DNA of 31,004 nucleotides from Deltaproteobacteria bacterium (GTDB taxonomy: Bacteria > Myxococcota_A > UBA9160 > SMWR01), in the NCBI GenBank assembly GCA_019313605.1, contig JAFDAW010000019.1, positions 1-31,004 on the forward strand, in the 5' to 3' direction. Positions 7,218-16,024 of this stretch are shown one piece after another. The notes beneath the pieces are model-generated. The model was not told the DNA's origin, searched no databases, and saw only the letters and a list, made by a program, of their open reading frames with translations. Position 1 is the stretch's first letter, and each line of letters starts with the position of its first letter. The position numbers and the translations under genes were made by a program.

Positions 7218-9170
7218 ACCGAAGTGCCTCGACGGGATCGAGGCGCGCACCCTGGCGGCTCGGAAGTAGCGTTGCACCCAGTGCCAGGACCATCGCGATC
7301 CCGACCGCAATCGCGATCTGGCCGAAGTCGAGTTCGGCGGGAAGAGTGTCAAATTGGTAGACGCTCGCGGGCAGCGTGTCGATACCAATGACCGCCTCGA
7401 TCTGCTGCTGGACCCAGGCGATCTGACCGGTCACCGACACACCCGCGATCACACCGAGAACGGTACCGACCAGACCGATCAGCGTCCCTTCGATCGCGAA
7501 GATCCGCTCGATCATCTCATCTCGCGCCCCCATCGTCTTCAGGATCGAGATGTCCCCCGACTTCTCCATGATCATCATCACCAGGGTCGAGACGATCGCG
7601 AACGCCGCAACGACCATGATCATCGTAAGCAGCACGAACATCATGACTCTCTCGGTCTTGAGCGCCTGAAAGAATGCGGGGAAGAAATCGTTCCAGTCGC
7701 GGGTGAAAAACGGGAAGCCGAGCGCGGTGCGAACTTCGGCGGCGACGCTGCGCGATCGATAGAAGTCGGTGGTCCTGCCCTCGATGCCATCGATTACGTC
7801 ATCCGTGCGCTTGAAGGCCTGCGCGGCCGCGAGATTCACGAAGGTGAACACTTCATCGAATTGGAAAAAAGTGGATTGAAAGATTCCCACGACGCGAAAG
7901 CGCGCCAGTCGGGGAGCCGGACCCAACGGTGTCTGCGGGCCGAATCTCCGACACGGGCGCCCACGGAAGAAGCGAGTTGGTTCCCGATCAGGATTGCCGG
8001 ATCCTCGCCGTCGGCGGTGGCTCCAGGCTCGAGATCCTCGAGTGATCCGCTCAAAAGATCTTCGCGAAGATCCGTGACGTCTCCGACCCGCTTGGGATCC
8101 ACACCGCGAAGACGCACGGCCATGATCTGGCCTCCAGGTGCGCGAACCATTCCCTCGGCGTCGAGGTAGGGCGAGGCCGAAACGACACCCGGCACGGCGG
8201 TGACTTTTTCGAGAACCTCTTCGTAGTCACCGAATGGCCCCAGGCTGTGGTGGACGGTGAAGTGCGCGCGATTGCCGATGATCTCCTCGCGCCAGGTACG
8301 CTCGAAACCGTTCATCACCGACAGCACGGTGATGATGAGCCACACCCCCGTCGCGATGCCGACTACACAGATGCCCGTAATGATCGAAATGAAGGTCTGC
8401 CTACGCTTCGCCATCAGGTATCGAATTGCGATGAACCACTCCGAGCTTCCTCGGGAATCCAGAAAACCCGCTGCGGCGAGGGGGAACAATCCGAGCAGGA
8501 TGCCGATGAGGTAGATCTGCAGGATTCCCGCCCCTACCGCCGCGAGATCGAAGCTGGGCTCGGAAAGCAGCAGCGCAATCACGATCCCCGGAACCAACGC
8601 GCCGCAGAGTACGCGGAGCAGACGCTCGCCCTCGCCCAGAACGGCTCGCTCCGGATCGCGCCGACCTCGGCGGCGCAATCCGATCAGGATCGCGATCGCC
8701 ACCGCCATCGCCAGCGGCGTGGCCGAGTAGCCAACACTGTCGCTCCCACCGACCACGAGCGAGTAACCGATCCCCAGCACGACGATATTGCCGATCGCGA
8801 GATGGTGCGGCCGTACCCATTTGAGCAGGGCACGGATCGAGAGGGTCGCAACGGCGACGACTGCGATTGCATTTCCGGTCGCGAGCAACCAATCGCGCAG
8901 CCACTCCGTCCAGGGTCGAGCAGCCAGCTCCGGGTGGAACTGATAGAGATAGCCGGCCGCCGCTACGCCCGACCAACACAGTCCAAAGCGGATCAGGTTT
9001 CCCCAGCTCCTGGAGACCCGGGCGAATTGTTCGAGCGCGACCACCGCCGATCCGAGGAAGAGCAGCATGAGCGCTGCAATTCCGAGGAAGATCGCGACGA
9101 TGAACGTGAGCGAGAGCGCCCCGCCGGTGGCGGTCAACACACTCCAGACCGCTCCCGAGAAACCCTCCAC
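7210..9170 (-). CDS. lolC: LolC/LolE permease with extra N-terminal membrane domain; reading frame broken
   Basis: Permease partner of LolD. The LolC core begins about residue 241 (EWFIAIRYLMAKRRQTFISI), followed by the first core TM helix, a periplasmic MacB-like domain and three C-terminal TM helices ending PVEALRYE. Ahead of the core are about 240 residues with roughly seven predicted TM segments, not found in classical LolC (about 400 residues). The frame breaks near 7940: the upstream frame reads GARVGDS and then leaves homology, stopping at 7836; the downstream frame picks up PQTPLGPAPRLARFRVVG. LolC proteins have about five residues (VTLVS-like) between these, so a deletion of about 13 bases is likely. 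GTG start at 9170 overlaps the lysS TAG by one base. Confidence 0.82.
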
Positions 9171-10648
9171 TAGGAGGTCTCCGGACGCAGATGCGGAAAG
9201 AGGATCACCTCGCGAATGTTCGGAGCGTCCGCCAGGAGCATCACGAGGCGATCGATCCCCATTCCGAGCCCACCCGTCGGTGGCATCGCGTGCTCGAGAG
9301 TTCGGAGAAAGTCCTCGTCGACGGGATGCGCCTCCTCGTCTCCGTCCGCGTGGTTCTGGAGCTGTTCTTCCATCCGCGCTCTCTGGTCGTCGGGATCGTT
9401 GAGCTCACTGAAGGCGTTACCTACTTCCATCGCGGCGATGTAAGGCTCGAATCGCTCCACCAATCGGGGGTCTTCCTGCGAACGCTTGGCGAGCGGCGAC
9501 AACTCGACCGGGTGATCGGTAATGAAGACAGGCTGAATCAGCTTCGGCTCGACGTGATCGCTGAACAGATCGTCGACCAGCGTCGCCCAGGTGGGTGAAT
9601 CCCCCGAGCCCATCTTCTTCTCGCGGACCGCCGCGCGCAGCGAATCCGCGTCTGCACAGGCGAGCACGTCGATTCCCGTGGCCTCTTCGATCGCCTGACA
9701 CAGCGGGAGCCGGGGCCACGGACCCGAGAGATCGATCTTCTCACCCGCATATTCGATCTGATGGGTTCCCTGCACCTCCATCGCGATCTCGCGCACCATC
9801 GACTCGACGAGCTCCATGATGTCGCGGTAGTCCGCGTAGGCCTGGTAACACTCCATCATGGTGAACTCGGGATTGTGCTTACGAGACACTCCCTCGTTCC
9901 TGAAATCGTGACCAATCTCGTAGACCCGATCGAGTCCCCCGGTGACCAGACGCTTCAAATAGAGTTCGGTGGCGATGCGGAGATAGAGTTGCTGATCGTA
10001 GGTGTTGTGGCGGGTGATGAACGGGCGCGCAGTCGCTCCGCCGTAGAGAGGCTGGAGGATTGGCGTCTCGACCTCCAGAAAACCCCGCGCATCCAGAAAC
10101 CGGCGCATCGCGCTCACGGTTCGACTTCGCAGGATCGCGATGCGACGCGCATCCTCATTGACGACCAAGTCGAGGTAGCGCTGCCGGTAACGGACCTCGA
10201 GATCACTCAGGCCGTGCCACTTCTCCGGTAGTCCGCGAAGACTCTTCGCTAGCAGCTGGACCGATTTTGCGTCGACGGTGAGTTCGCCCGTCCGGGTCCG
10301 CCAGAGGTCTCCCTCGAAGCGAACGAAATCTCCGACGTCGAGTTCACGGATGAAGCGGAAGGTCGCCTCTTCCAGCTCGTTCTTCTTCGCGCTCACCTGA
10401 ATCGACTCGCCGGCCTCGACGATCCGCAGAAACATCAACTTGCCGAAGGAGCGGGAAGCCATGATGCGACCCACCACGGCAACCGACTGCGGCTCTGCTT
10501 CCAGGCGCTCGGCGTCCATCGGCTCGTAGCGCTCTCGCAAATCGGCGATCGGAAGCCACTCACCAACCCTGGCGGGAAATGGATCGACGCCCTCACTCCG
10601 CAAGGCCTCGAGTCGAGCGCGCCGCGCCTCGCGTTCCTGATCGCTCAC
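9170..10648 (-). CDS. lysS: Lysyl-tRNA synthetase, class II
   Basis: A 492-residue class II LysRS that charges tRNA-Lys in the cytoplasm. In order: an N-terminal OB-fold anticodon-binding domain (about 50-150; VAVVGRIMASRSFGKLMFLRI), class II motif 1 near RRFLDARGFLEVETPIL, motif 2 (FRNEGVSRKHNPEFTMMECY) and motif 3 (GLGMGIDRLVMLL), then HLRPE. The length is close to the usual 500. The start is the GTG at 10648, giving MSDQEREARR, the expected N terminus; the frame is open upstream but only inside prfB. It overlaps the prfB stop as GTGA, implying coupled translation. Confidence 0.95.
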   Translation of the reverse strand: MSDQEREARRARLEALRSEGVDPFPARVGEWLPIADLRERYEPMDAERLEAEPQSVAVVGRIMASRSFGKLMFLRIVEAGESIQVSAKKNELEEATFRFIRELDVGDFVRFEGDLWRTRTGELTVDAKSVQLLAKSLRGLPEKWHGLSDLEVRYRQRYLDLVVNEDARRIAILRSRTVSAMRRFLDARGFLEVETPILQPLYGGATARPFITRHNTYDQQLYLRIATELYLKRLVTGGLDRVYEIGHDFRNEGVSRKHNPEFTMMECYQAYADYRDIMELVESMVREIAMEVQGTHQIEYAGEKIDLSGPWPRLPLCQAIEEATGIDVLACADADSLRAAVREKKMGSGDSPTWATLVDDLFSDHVEPKLIQPVFITDHPVELSPLAKRSQEDPRLVERFEPYIAAMEVGNAFSELNDPDDQRARMEEQLQNHADGDEEAHPVDEDFLRTLEHAMPPTGGLGMGIDRLVMLLADAPNIREVILFPHLRPETS

Positions 10649-11791
10649 GCGCCCTCCAATTCCGCGCTGGCCTGCTTGAGCAGATAGGCGCGAATGAATC
10701 GGTCGATGTCGCCATCCAGCACCGCATTCACATTGCCAATCTCGAGATCGGTCCGATGGTCCTTGATCCGCTGTTGGGGGTGGAGGGTATAGGATCGAAT
10801 CTGGCTGCCGAAATCGATCTGCTTCTGCTCGCCCCGGGTGGCCGCCTGTTCCGCCTCTCTTTCCTGCCGCGCGCGCTCGTAGAGCCGGGCTCGCAGGATC
10901 TTCATCGCCGAGGATCGGTTCTTGTGCTGAGAGCGCTCGTTTTGGCACTGCACCACGATCCCCGTCGGTACATGGGTCATGCGAACCGCCGAGTCGGTCT
11001 TGTTGACATGCTGGCCGCCCGCGCCGCTCGCGCGATAGGTGTCGACCCGGATGTCGCTCTCGTCGAGATCCACCTCGATCGTGTCGTCGATTTCCGGTGC
11101 CACGGTCACGCTCGCAAATGCGGTGTGACGGCGCGCCTGGGAATCGAACGGAGAAATCCTCACGAGACGGTGCACACCGCCCTCCGCCTTGAGATAACCG
11201 AACGCAAATTCTCCCTTGACGGTAAATGTGACACCGCGCAAACCGGCCTCTTCGCCGTCCTGCTGATCGATCATCTCGGTCTGGAAGCCGTGCCGCTCCG
11301 CCCAGCGCAAATACATTCGCATCAGTATTTCCGCCCAGTCGCAGGCATCCGTACCGCCCGCACCGGAGTTGATCGAGACGATCGCATTGGAGGCGTCGTT
11401 CTCTCCGCCGAGCATCTGGCGGAATTCCGCATCTTCCAGATCCCGCGCGGCGGCATCGAGTTTTTCTGAGGCCTCTGCACGCGTCTGCCCGTCGTCGACT
11501 TCAGCAGCCAGCTCGAGCAATACCTCGGCGTCTTCGAGATTGGATCCGAGTGAGTCGAAGAAGGCGACTTCGCGCTCGACCAACCGCTTCTCTCGCAGAA
11601 GCTTCTCGGCGGAATCCCGATCTTCCCACAGGTCAGGCCGGGCTGTCTCGGTCTCGAGCGCATCGAGACGCTGGCGCAATGCAGCGAAGTCAAAGACGCC
11701 TCCGGAGCTCGTCGAATTGGGCGCGCAACTTGCGCAATCGATCCGTAAGCTCGTTGGGGTCCAGGTCGCACTTCGTGTTTTCGGAACTCAT
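10645..11791 (-). CDS. prfB: Peptide chain release factor 2, with programmed +1 frameshift
   Basis: RF2 releases finished proteins at UGA and UAA codons. Its short first frame runs from ATG 11791 (MSSENTKCDLDPNEL...) for 33 codons to an in-frame TGA at 11692-11690. The main frame then continues from GAC at 11691 to the TGA at 10645, giving about 381 residues after a +1 shift. Motifs: SPF tripeptide in RISPFDSQARRH (stop-codon recognition) and GAGGQHVNKTDSAVR (GGQ, peptidyl-tRNA hydrolysis). It overlaps the lnt stop as ATGA and the lysS start as GTGA. The length is a little above the usual 365. Confidence 0.95.
11688..11704 (-). promoter_or_regulatory. prfB programmed frameshift site
   Basis: On the minus strand the sequence is CGGAGGCGTCTTTGACT. 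A Shine-Dalgarno-like GGAGG lies just upstream of the slippery CTT-TGA-C, as in the classic bacterial RF2 autoregulation site. When RF2 is scarce, the ribosome pauses at TGA and slips +1 to read GAC. CTT occupies 11695-11693 and TGA 11692-11690. Confidence 0.9.
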
Positions 11792-13371
11792 CGCTTCTTT
11801 TCTTTCGCCTTTCGCGCAGCACTCACCACTACGAGTGCCGCAATTGCCACCCAGCACCCGTAGGCGAAGAGGTCGCCGTGCCGGGCGTAGAATGTCCCTC
11901 CCGCTGGCGACGCGCGCAACGGCAGGTCACCCACCAGAAGGTCTCGCTCGAAGATCCGCGTGCGGGATCGAACGCGACCCCGGGAGTCGATGATCGCAGA
12001 CACTCCCGTGTTTGCGGCTCTCGCCGTCCAGACACCATTTTCTGCCGAACGCACGGCGGTCATCGCCAGGAACTGATAGGGGGCCCCAGTCCGCCCGTAC
12101 CAGGCGTCGTTCGTGATCGCGAGGAGCAGGACTGCGCCATCGCGCACAAAACGCCGCGTGAGGTCCGGGAAGAGCAGTTCATAGCAGATCGGCACTCCCG
12201 CGGTCAGATTCGCCGCCGACGCGGCGGGGGTCGCGATCGAAAGCGCGCGAGGCCCCGAGCCCCGCGACACGCTCTCGGTCGCCATGCCCCGAGCGATCGC
12301 TTCAAAGAAGGGCCTGAGCCAGGAGCGAAACGGTACGAACTCGCCGAACGGGACCAGTTGGCTCTTGTCGTAGCGCTCGCCGAAGCTGCCATCGGCTTGA
12401 ATCACGAATGCGCTGTCGAAGAACTCGGTGGCGTGCCGGCCGGGCCGGCGTTCCACCGCAACACCACCCACCACGTAGACGGCACCGGTCTCGCGCGCGA
12501 GCCGGACCATCCGACCGCGCAGGATTGGATCCGAGTTCAGCGCTCCCGGCATTGCCGTCTCGGGAAATACCACCACTTCCGCACCCGCCTCGGCAGCCCT
12601 GCGGGACAGATCCTCATAGATGGTGAGGGTGCGCTCGACCCATGCGGGATTCCATTTTACGCCCTGCTCGATATTGCCCTGAAGGACGGCGACCCGAATC
12701 GTATCCGCGTCCGGGTCGGGCGCCGATCGGAGCAAGAAGCCCGCCACAGCGATCAGCGCTACTCCGGCGAGTGCGACACGCGGTGTTTTCGACAAACTCC
12801 GCGAGGCCCGCAGCTCCTGCGCGATGGCAGCCAACGTCGCCCCCACGAGTACGACGGCGAACGACATACCGTAGACACCCGTGTAGGCGGCCCACGAGAG
12901 CAGCAGCGGGTTGGCGTGTTGGGTGTATCCGATCACGGCCCACGGAAAACCGAGCTCACCCGCGGAGCGCGCGTACTCCAAAACCGTCCAGAGCAGCGCG
13001 GCCGACCAGGGAGAAGCCATTCCGCGGCGCCCGAGCAACGCCCAGCCGGCCGCAAAGACCGCAGTGAACAAACCCGCGTGAGCGCCCATCCCGAGAACCC
13101 CGAGCACACCCATGGGTGGCACCGCGTGGCCGTAACTGACGGACACGACGTAGATGAGGGTTCCAGCGACGAAACCAGTCTTCGCAGCGGCCCGGGGCGA
13201 TAGGCCGCTCAACCCCAGGATCAGCAACGCCGGACTCAACCAACCACAGACCAGGCCGAGGTCGAGCACGCGCTCCCCGATGGGATGCGGAAACGCAAGG
13301 AAGTTCGCGACCCCATAAGCGGCCAGCAGGCCAAACCGCGCCCGACCGATCAAGAGCGAACCGCACGCCAC
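11788..13371 (-). CDS. lnt: Apolipoprotein N-acyltransferase
   Basis: An inner-membrane enzyme that adds the third acyl chain to lipoproteins, the step before Lol export by the neighbouring lolCD products. The first ~200 residues hold six or so TM helices; the periplasmic nitrilase-like domain follows, with the Glu-Lys-Cys triad visible in VVFPETAMPG, YDKSQLVPFGEFVPF and GVPICYELLFPDL. A last TM helix lies near the C terminus. The total of about 527 residues is normal. The start is uncertain: GTG at 13371 (inside ybeY) or TTG at 13353, whose TTGA overlaps the ybeY stop. The lnt stop overlaps the prfB ATG as ATGA. Confidence 0.92.
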   Translation of the reverse strand: MACGSLLIGRARFGLLAAYGVANFLAFPHPIGERVLDLGLVCGWLSPALLILGLSGLSPRAAAKTGFVAGTLIYVVSVSYGHAVPPMGVLGVLGMGAHAGLFTAVFAAGWALLGRRGMASPWSAALLWTVLEYARSAGELGFPWAVIGYTQHANPLLLSWAAYTGVYGMSFAVVLVGATLAAIAQELRASRSLSKTPRVALAGVALIAVAGFLLRSAPDPDADTIRVAVLQGNIEQGVKWNPAWVERTLTIYEDLSRRAAEAGAEVVVFPETAMPGALNSDPILRGRMVRLARETGAVYVVGGVAVERRPGRHATEFFDSAFVIQADGSFGERYDKSQLVPFGEFVPFRSWLRPFFEAIARGMATESVSRGSGPRALSIATPAASAANLTAGVPICYELLFPDLTRRFVRDGAVLLLAITNDAWYGRTGAPYQFLAMTAVRSAENGVWTARAANTGVSAIIDSRGRVRSRTRIFERDLLVGDLPLRASPAGGTFYARHGDLFAYGCWVAIAALVVVSAARKAKEKKR

Positions 13372-13793
13372 AGCCGCCGCTCTTCCCCGCGCATCAGCTT
13401 GGCCTCCGCAGATTCTTCGTGGTCCCACCCGAGCAGGTGGAGGATTCCATGAATCAAGAGTCTCGCCACTTCTTCGTCCAGCCCGCGATGGGCCGCCCGC
13501 GCCTGGCGAGCCGCGGTTTCGATTCCGATCACCACATCGCCGAGAAGCTTCCCGCGTTGGTCGCTGTACTCACCTTCCAGCAGTGAAAACGACAGGACGT
13601 CTGTCGCAGAGCGCTTGCCCCGGTGCTCGGAATTCAACGCCGCAATCTCGTCGTCCAGCACAATCGCAATCGAGAGTTCCGAAGTCGAGTGGCCGACCTC
13701 TCGGAGTGCACGAACCGCACGAGACCGGAGCAGGCGGGAGTCGAGCCGGGGGAGCTGTCGCGATCGCGGCGGCAGCGTGAGTCGAACCGTCAC
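13350..13793 (-). CDS. ybeY: YbeY, rRNA maturation endoribonuclease
   Basis: A 147-residue metal-dependent RNase needed for 16S rRNA 3'-end processing and ribosome quality control. The diagnostic zinc motif H-x3-H-x5-H is present as HGILHLLGWDH near residue 115, with ATDVLSFSLLEGEY earlier, also typical. The length matches the family (about 150). It overlaps the phoH stop by 4 bases and sits in the common phoH-ybeY-lnt order, so it is probably co-transcribed. No damage is seen. Confidence 0.94.
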   Translation of the reverse strand: MTVRLTLPPRSRQLPRLDSRLLRSRAVRALREVGHSTSELSIAIVLDDEIAALNSEHRGKRSATDVLSFSLLEGEYSDQRGKLLGDVVIGIETAARQARAAHRGLDEEVARLLIHGILHLLGWDHEESAEAKLMRGEERRLWRAVRS

Positions 13794-14891
13794 TCGTCTT
13801 CGGAGTCCGTCACTTGACGTGCGGTCTGCTGGGCCGGGGCGTCTTCAGCACGGCCGTTTTTCGACTTCGCTTCGTGGCGCTCGTAGGCGACGATGATCGA
13901 CTGTACGAGGGGGTGGCGAACCACATCCTTCTCACTGAAATAGAGGAATTCGATCCCTTCGACACCTTCCAGAATGTTCGTCGCCTCAACCAGCCCGCTG
14001 CTCTTTTCAGCGGGTAGATCGATCTGCGTAACATCACCGGTGATCACCGCCTTCGAGTCGAATCCGAGGCGCGTCAGCAATCTGCGTAACATCACCGGTG
14101 ATCACCGCCTTCGAGTCGAATCCGAGGCGCGTCAGCAACATCTTCATCTGTTCATGGGTCGTGTTCTGCGCTTCGTCCAAGATCACGAATGAATCGTTGA
14201 GCGTGCGGCCGCGCATGAAGGCCAGGGGAGCCACCTCGATGACACCTCGCTCCATCAATCGAGTGGATTTTTCAAACGGCATCATCTCGTTCAGCGCGTC
14301 GTAGAGTGGGCGTAGATAGGGATCGACCTTTTCGGCCATCGATCCCGGTAGGAAGCCCAGCTTCTCGCCGGCTTCCACCGCCGGTCGGGTCAGCACGACG
14401 CGCGAAACTTCGTGACGATTGAGGGCAGCGATCGCCATCGCCATCGCGAGATAGGTTTTGCCCGTACCAGCGGGGCCGACCGCAAAAACGACATCGGTCT
14501 TGCGCATCGCCTCGATGTACCGGCGCTGATTGACGTTCTTCGCCTTGATCCGATGCCGACCCCCGACCGAAGACAGAACGTCCTCGTAGACCTCGCTGAG
14601 GTTCACATCGGGCTCTTCGGTTACCATTCGCACCGCCTGGCGAACGTCGCGGGTACGCAGCTCGCCTCCGGATCGAACCACACCATAGAGTTCTTCCAGG
14701 ACCTTGCGCGCGAGTTCGACCTTGTCGGCGTCTCCGACCAGCCGAACTTCGTTGCCTCGCGCTCTCGCATCGACCCCGAGATCCCGCTCCAACATCCGGA
14801 GGGTGCGGTCCTCCTCTCCGTAGAGTACAGCCGCACTCTGATTGTCGTCGAATACCAGGGTCTGGCGAGCAGTCGAGTCAGTCTTGGACAG
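13790..14891 (-). CDS. phoH: PhoH family ATPase (YbeZ type); reading frame broken by a 58-bp duplication
   Basis: A cytoplasmic PhoH-like ATPase that usually partners YbeY in rRNA processing. The Walker A is VFAVGPAGTGKTYLAMA and the Walker B is FVILDEAQNTT. Homology to YbeZ begins upstream of the first conventional start (ATG 14795): LVFDDNQSAAVLYGEEDRTL is coded by 14867-14808 without ATG, GTG or TTG. The CTG at 14891-14889, with GAGGG before it, sits where YbeZ proteins start. The frame breaks where a 58-bp segment is duplicated in tandem (14023-14138). After the first copy it terminates at 14034; the true 3' part (GDVTQIDLPAEKSSGLVEA to the stop at 13790) is in another frame. Removing one copy restores about 347 residues. 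Confidence 0.85.
14023..14138. repeat. Exact 58-bp tandem duplication inside phoH
   Basis: Bases 14023-14080 and 14081-14138 are identical (tctgcgtaacatcaccggtg... ending gcgtcagcaa). The copy length is not a multiple of three, so it shifts the phoH frame. The unit codes the conserved LLTRLGFDSKAVITGDVTQ segment. No flanking element or target-site signature is seen. Confidence 0.97.
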
Positions 14892-14900
14892 GAGATTCCC

Positions 14901-16022
14901 TCAGCGATCGGGCGCGAGCAACCAAGCTCCGTTCTCGCGACTCGCGAAATAGTAGGGATGGCCACCCTCGGATGCCAATTCCCGCTGCGAGACGAACCCG
15001 CCGTCTACGAGTTCGGCGAGGCTTGTCGGCCAACGACCATGGGTAAACCAATAGGTCTCGAGGGCGTGGCGAATCTGGTGCTTTGCATGAGTGGATCTCG
15101 CGATTTCGAGCGCTGCGGGCCGCTGGATCGAAAACGGATCCGGAGCCTCTCCGGAGCCTGCGCGTAGCGCGATCGAGGCCGTAACAGCTGCGAGCAGAGC
15201 GAATGAGGCGAGTGCAGCGAGTATGCCGAGTAGAGAGGGCCGCTGAACGCCCCGCGGATCGACCTCTGCCGATGGCTCCTGAGTTTCGATTTCCACGGTC
15301 TCGGTGATATTGGACCCGTGAAGCTGAGAGAGTGCACGAACCGCATCGAACGTGCCGAGCATCGAAAGATCGATGATGCGGCGGACCGGAAGGCGCCCAT
15401 CGACCAACTCGAAGACGCGCTCGGCATTCGCGATCTGACCGGGCGTCTCGCCACTGTGCCGCTCCGCGTATTGTTCGAAGGAGAGCAAGCGACGAAAGAC
15501 CGTATCCTCGGACGGAACCAGTTCGGCAAAGCTCTGCCACTCGTCGACCATGCGGAGGCCATCCATCAGGATCTGCTCCGCTCCGAGAAGCAGGCCGCCA
15601 CTCCGATCTTTTTCGATTTCCTTCGCCGTAAAGTCGAACGAACCCGCTTCCCAGCGCAGAACCGAGAAGATGGTTTCGCGCGTGAGAAGTTCTTCGATCT
15701 TTCGGAGTTCGTCTTCGCCGAGCCAGCCTCGGGCCGTCACCACGCCCGATAACGTCCGCGCTGAAGCCCCGCACTCTCGTCTCAATTCGTCGACGCGGTC
15801 TCGGCTCAACAGCCCACACCGCATGAGCATCTCTCCGAACGCTGCATCGGGCCACGACCCGACCGGCGCGGCAGACACCACTGCACCCTCATTGAATTGA
15901 ATCTGGATCTGCTGACCACCGCCGTTGAACTCGAGCACACCGGTCTTGCGCTGTTGCCCGATCAACTGGAAGACATCTGCGATGCCAAAGTCCTTGAGAT
16001 CGCCACGAAGAGACGTGCCCAT
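14901..16022 (-). CDS. PATAN (DUF4388) protein with a TM segment and pseudopilin-like C-terminus
   Basis: A 373-residue protein. The N terminus (MGTSLRGDLKDFGIADVFQL to about 95) is a DUF4388/PATAN domain, common in deltaproteobacterial regulators. A helical middle region with LPVRRIIDLSMLGTFDAVRALSQL continues to about 235. One TM helix follows (about 268-295), then a segment RHALETYWFTHGRWPTSLAELVDGG that resembles the globular start of GspG-like pseudopilins, but without a prepilin peptidase site next to the TM. The ATG at 16022 follows the upstream stop by two bases, with GGAG nearby. PATAN domains are thought to act in protein-protein signalling; the specific role is unknown. It lies between a TPR membrane protein and phoH and may be in the same operon. 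Confidence 0.75.
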   Translation of the reverse strand: MGTSLRGDLKDFGIADVFQLIGQQRKTGVLEFNGGGQQIQIQFNEGAVVSAAPVGSWPDAAFGEMLMRCGLLSRDRVDELRRECGASARTLSGVVTARGWLGEDELRKIEELLTRETIFSVLRWEAGSFDFTAKEIEKDRSGGLLLGAEQILMDGLRMVDEWQSFAELVPSEDTVFRRLLSFEQYAERHSGETPGQIANAERVFELVDGRLPVRRIIDLSMLGTFDAVRALSQLHGSNITETVEIETQEPSAEVDPRGVQRPSLLGILAALASFALLAAVTASIALRAGSGEAPDPFSIQRPAALEIARSTHAKHQIRHALETYWFTHGRWPTSLAELVDGGFVSQRELASEGGHPYYFASRENGAWLLAPDR

Positions 16023-16024
16023 TG

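Noticed and set aside
11878..13203. A 441-codon plus-strand open frame opposite lnt
   Set aside because: Lnt on the minus strand has its full catalytic triad and TM helices; the opposite frame is Arg/Pro/His-rich and resembles nothing I know.
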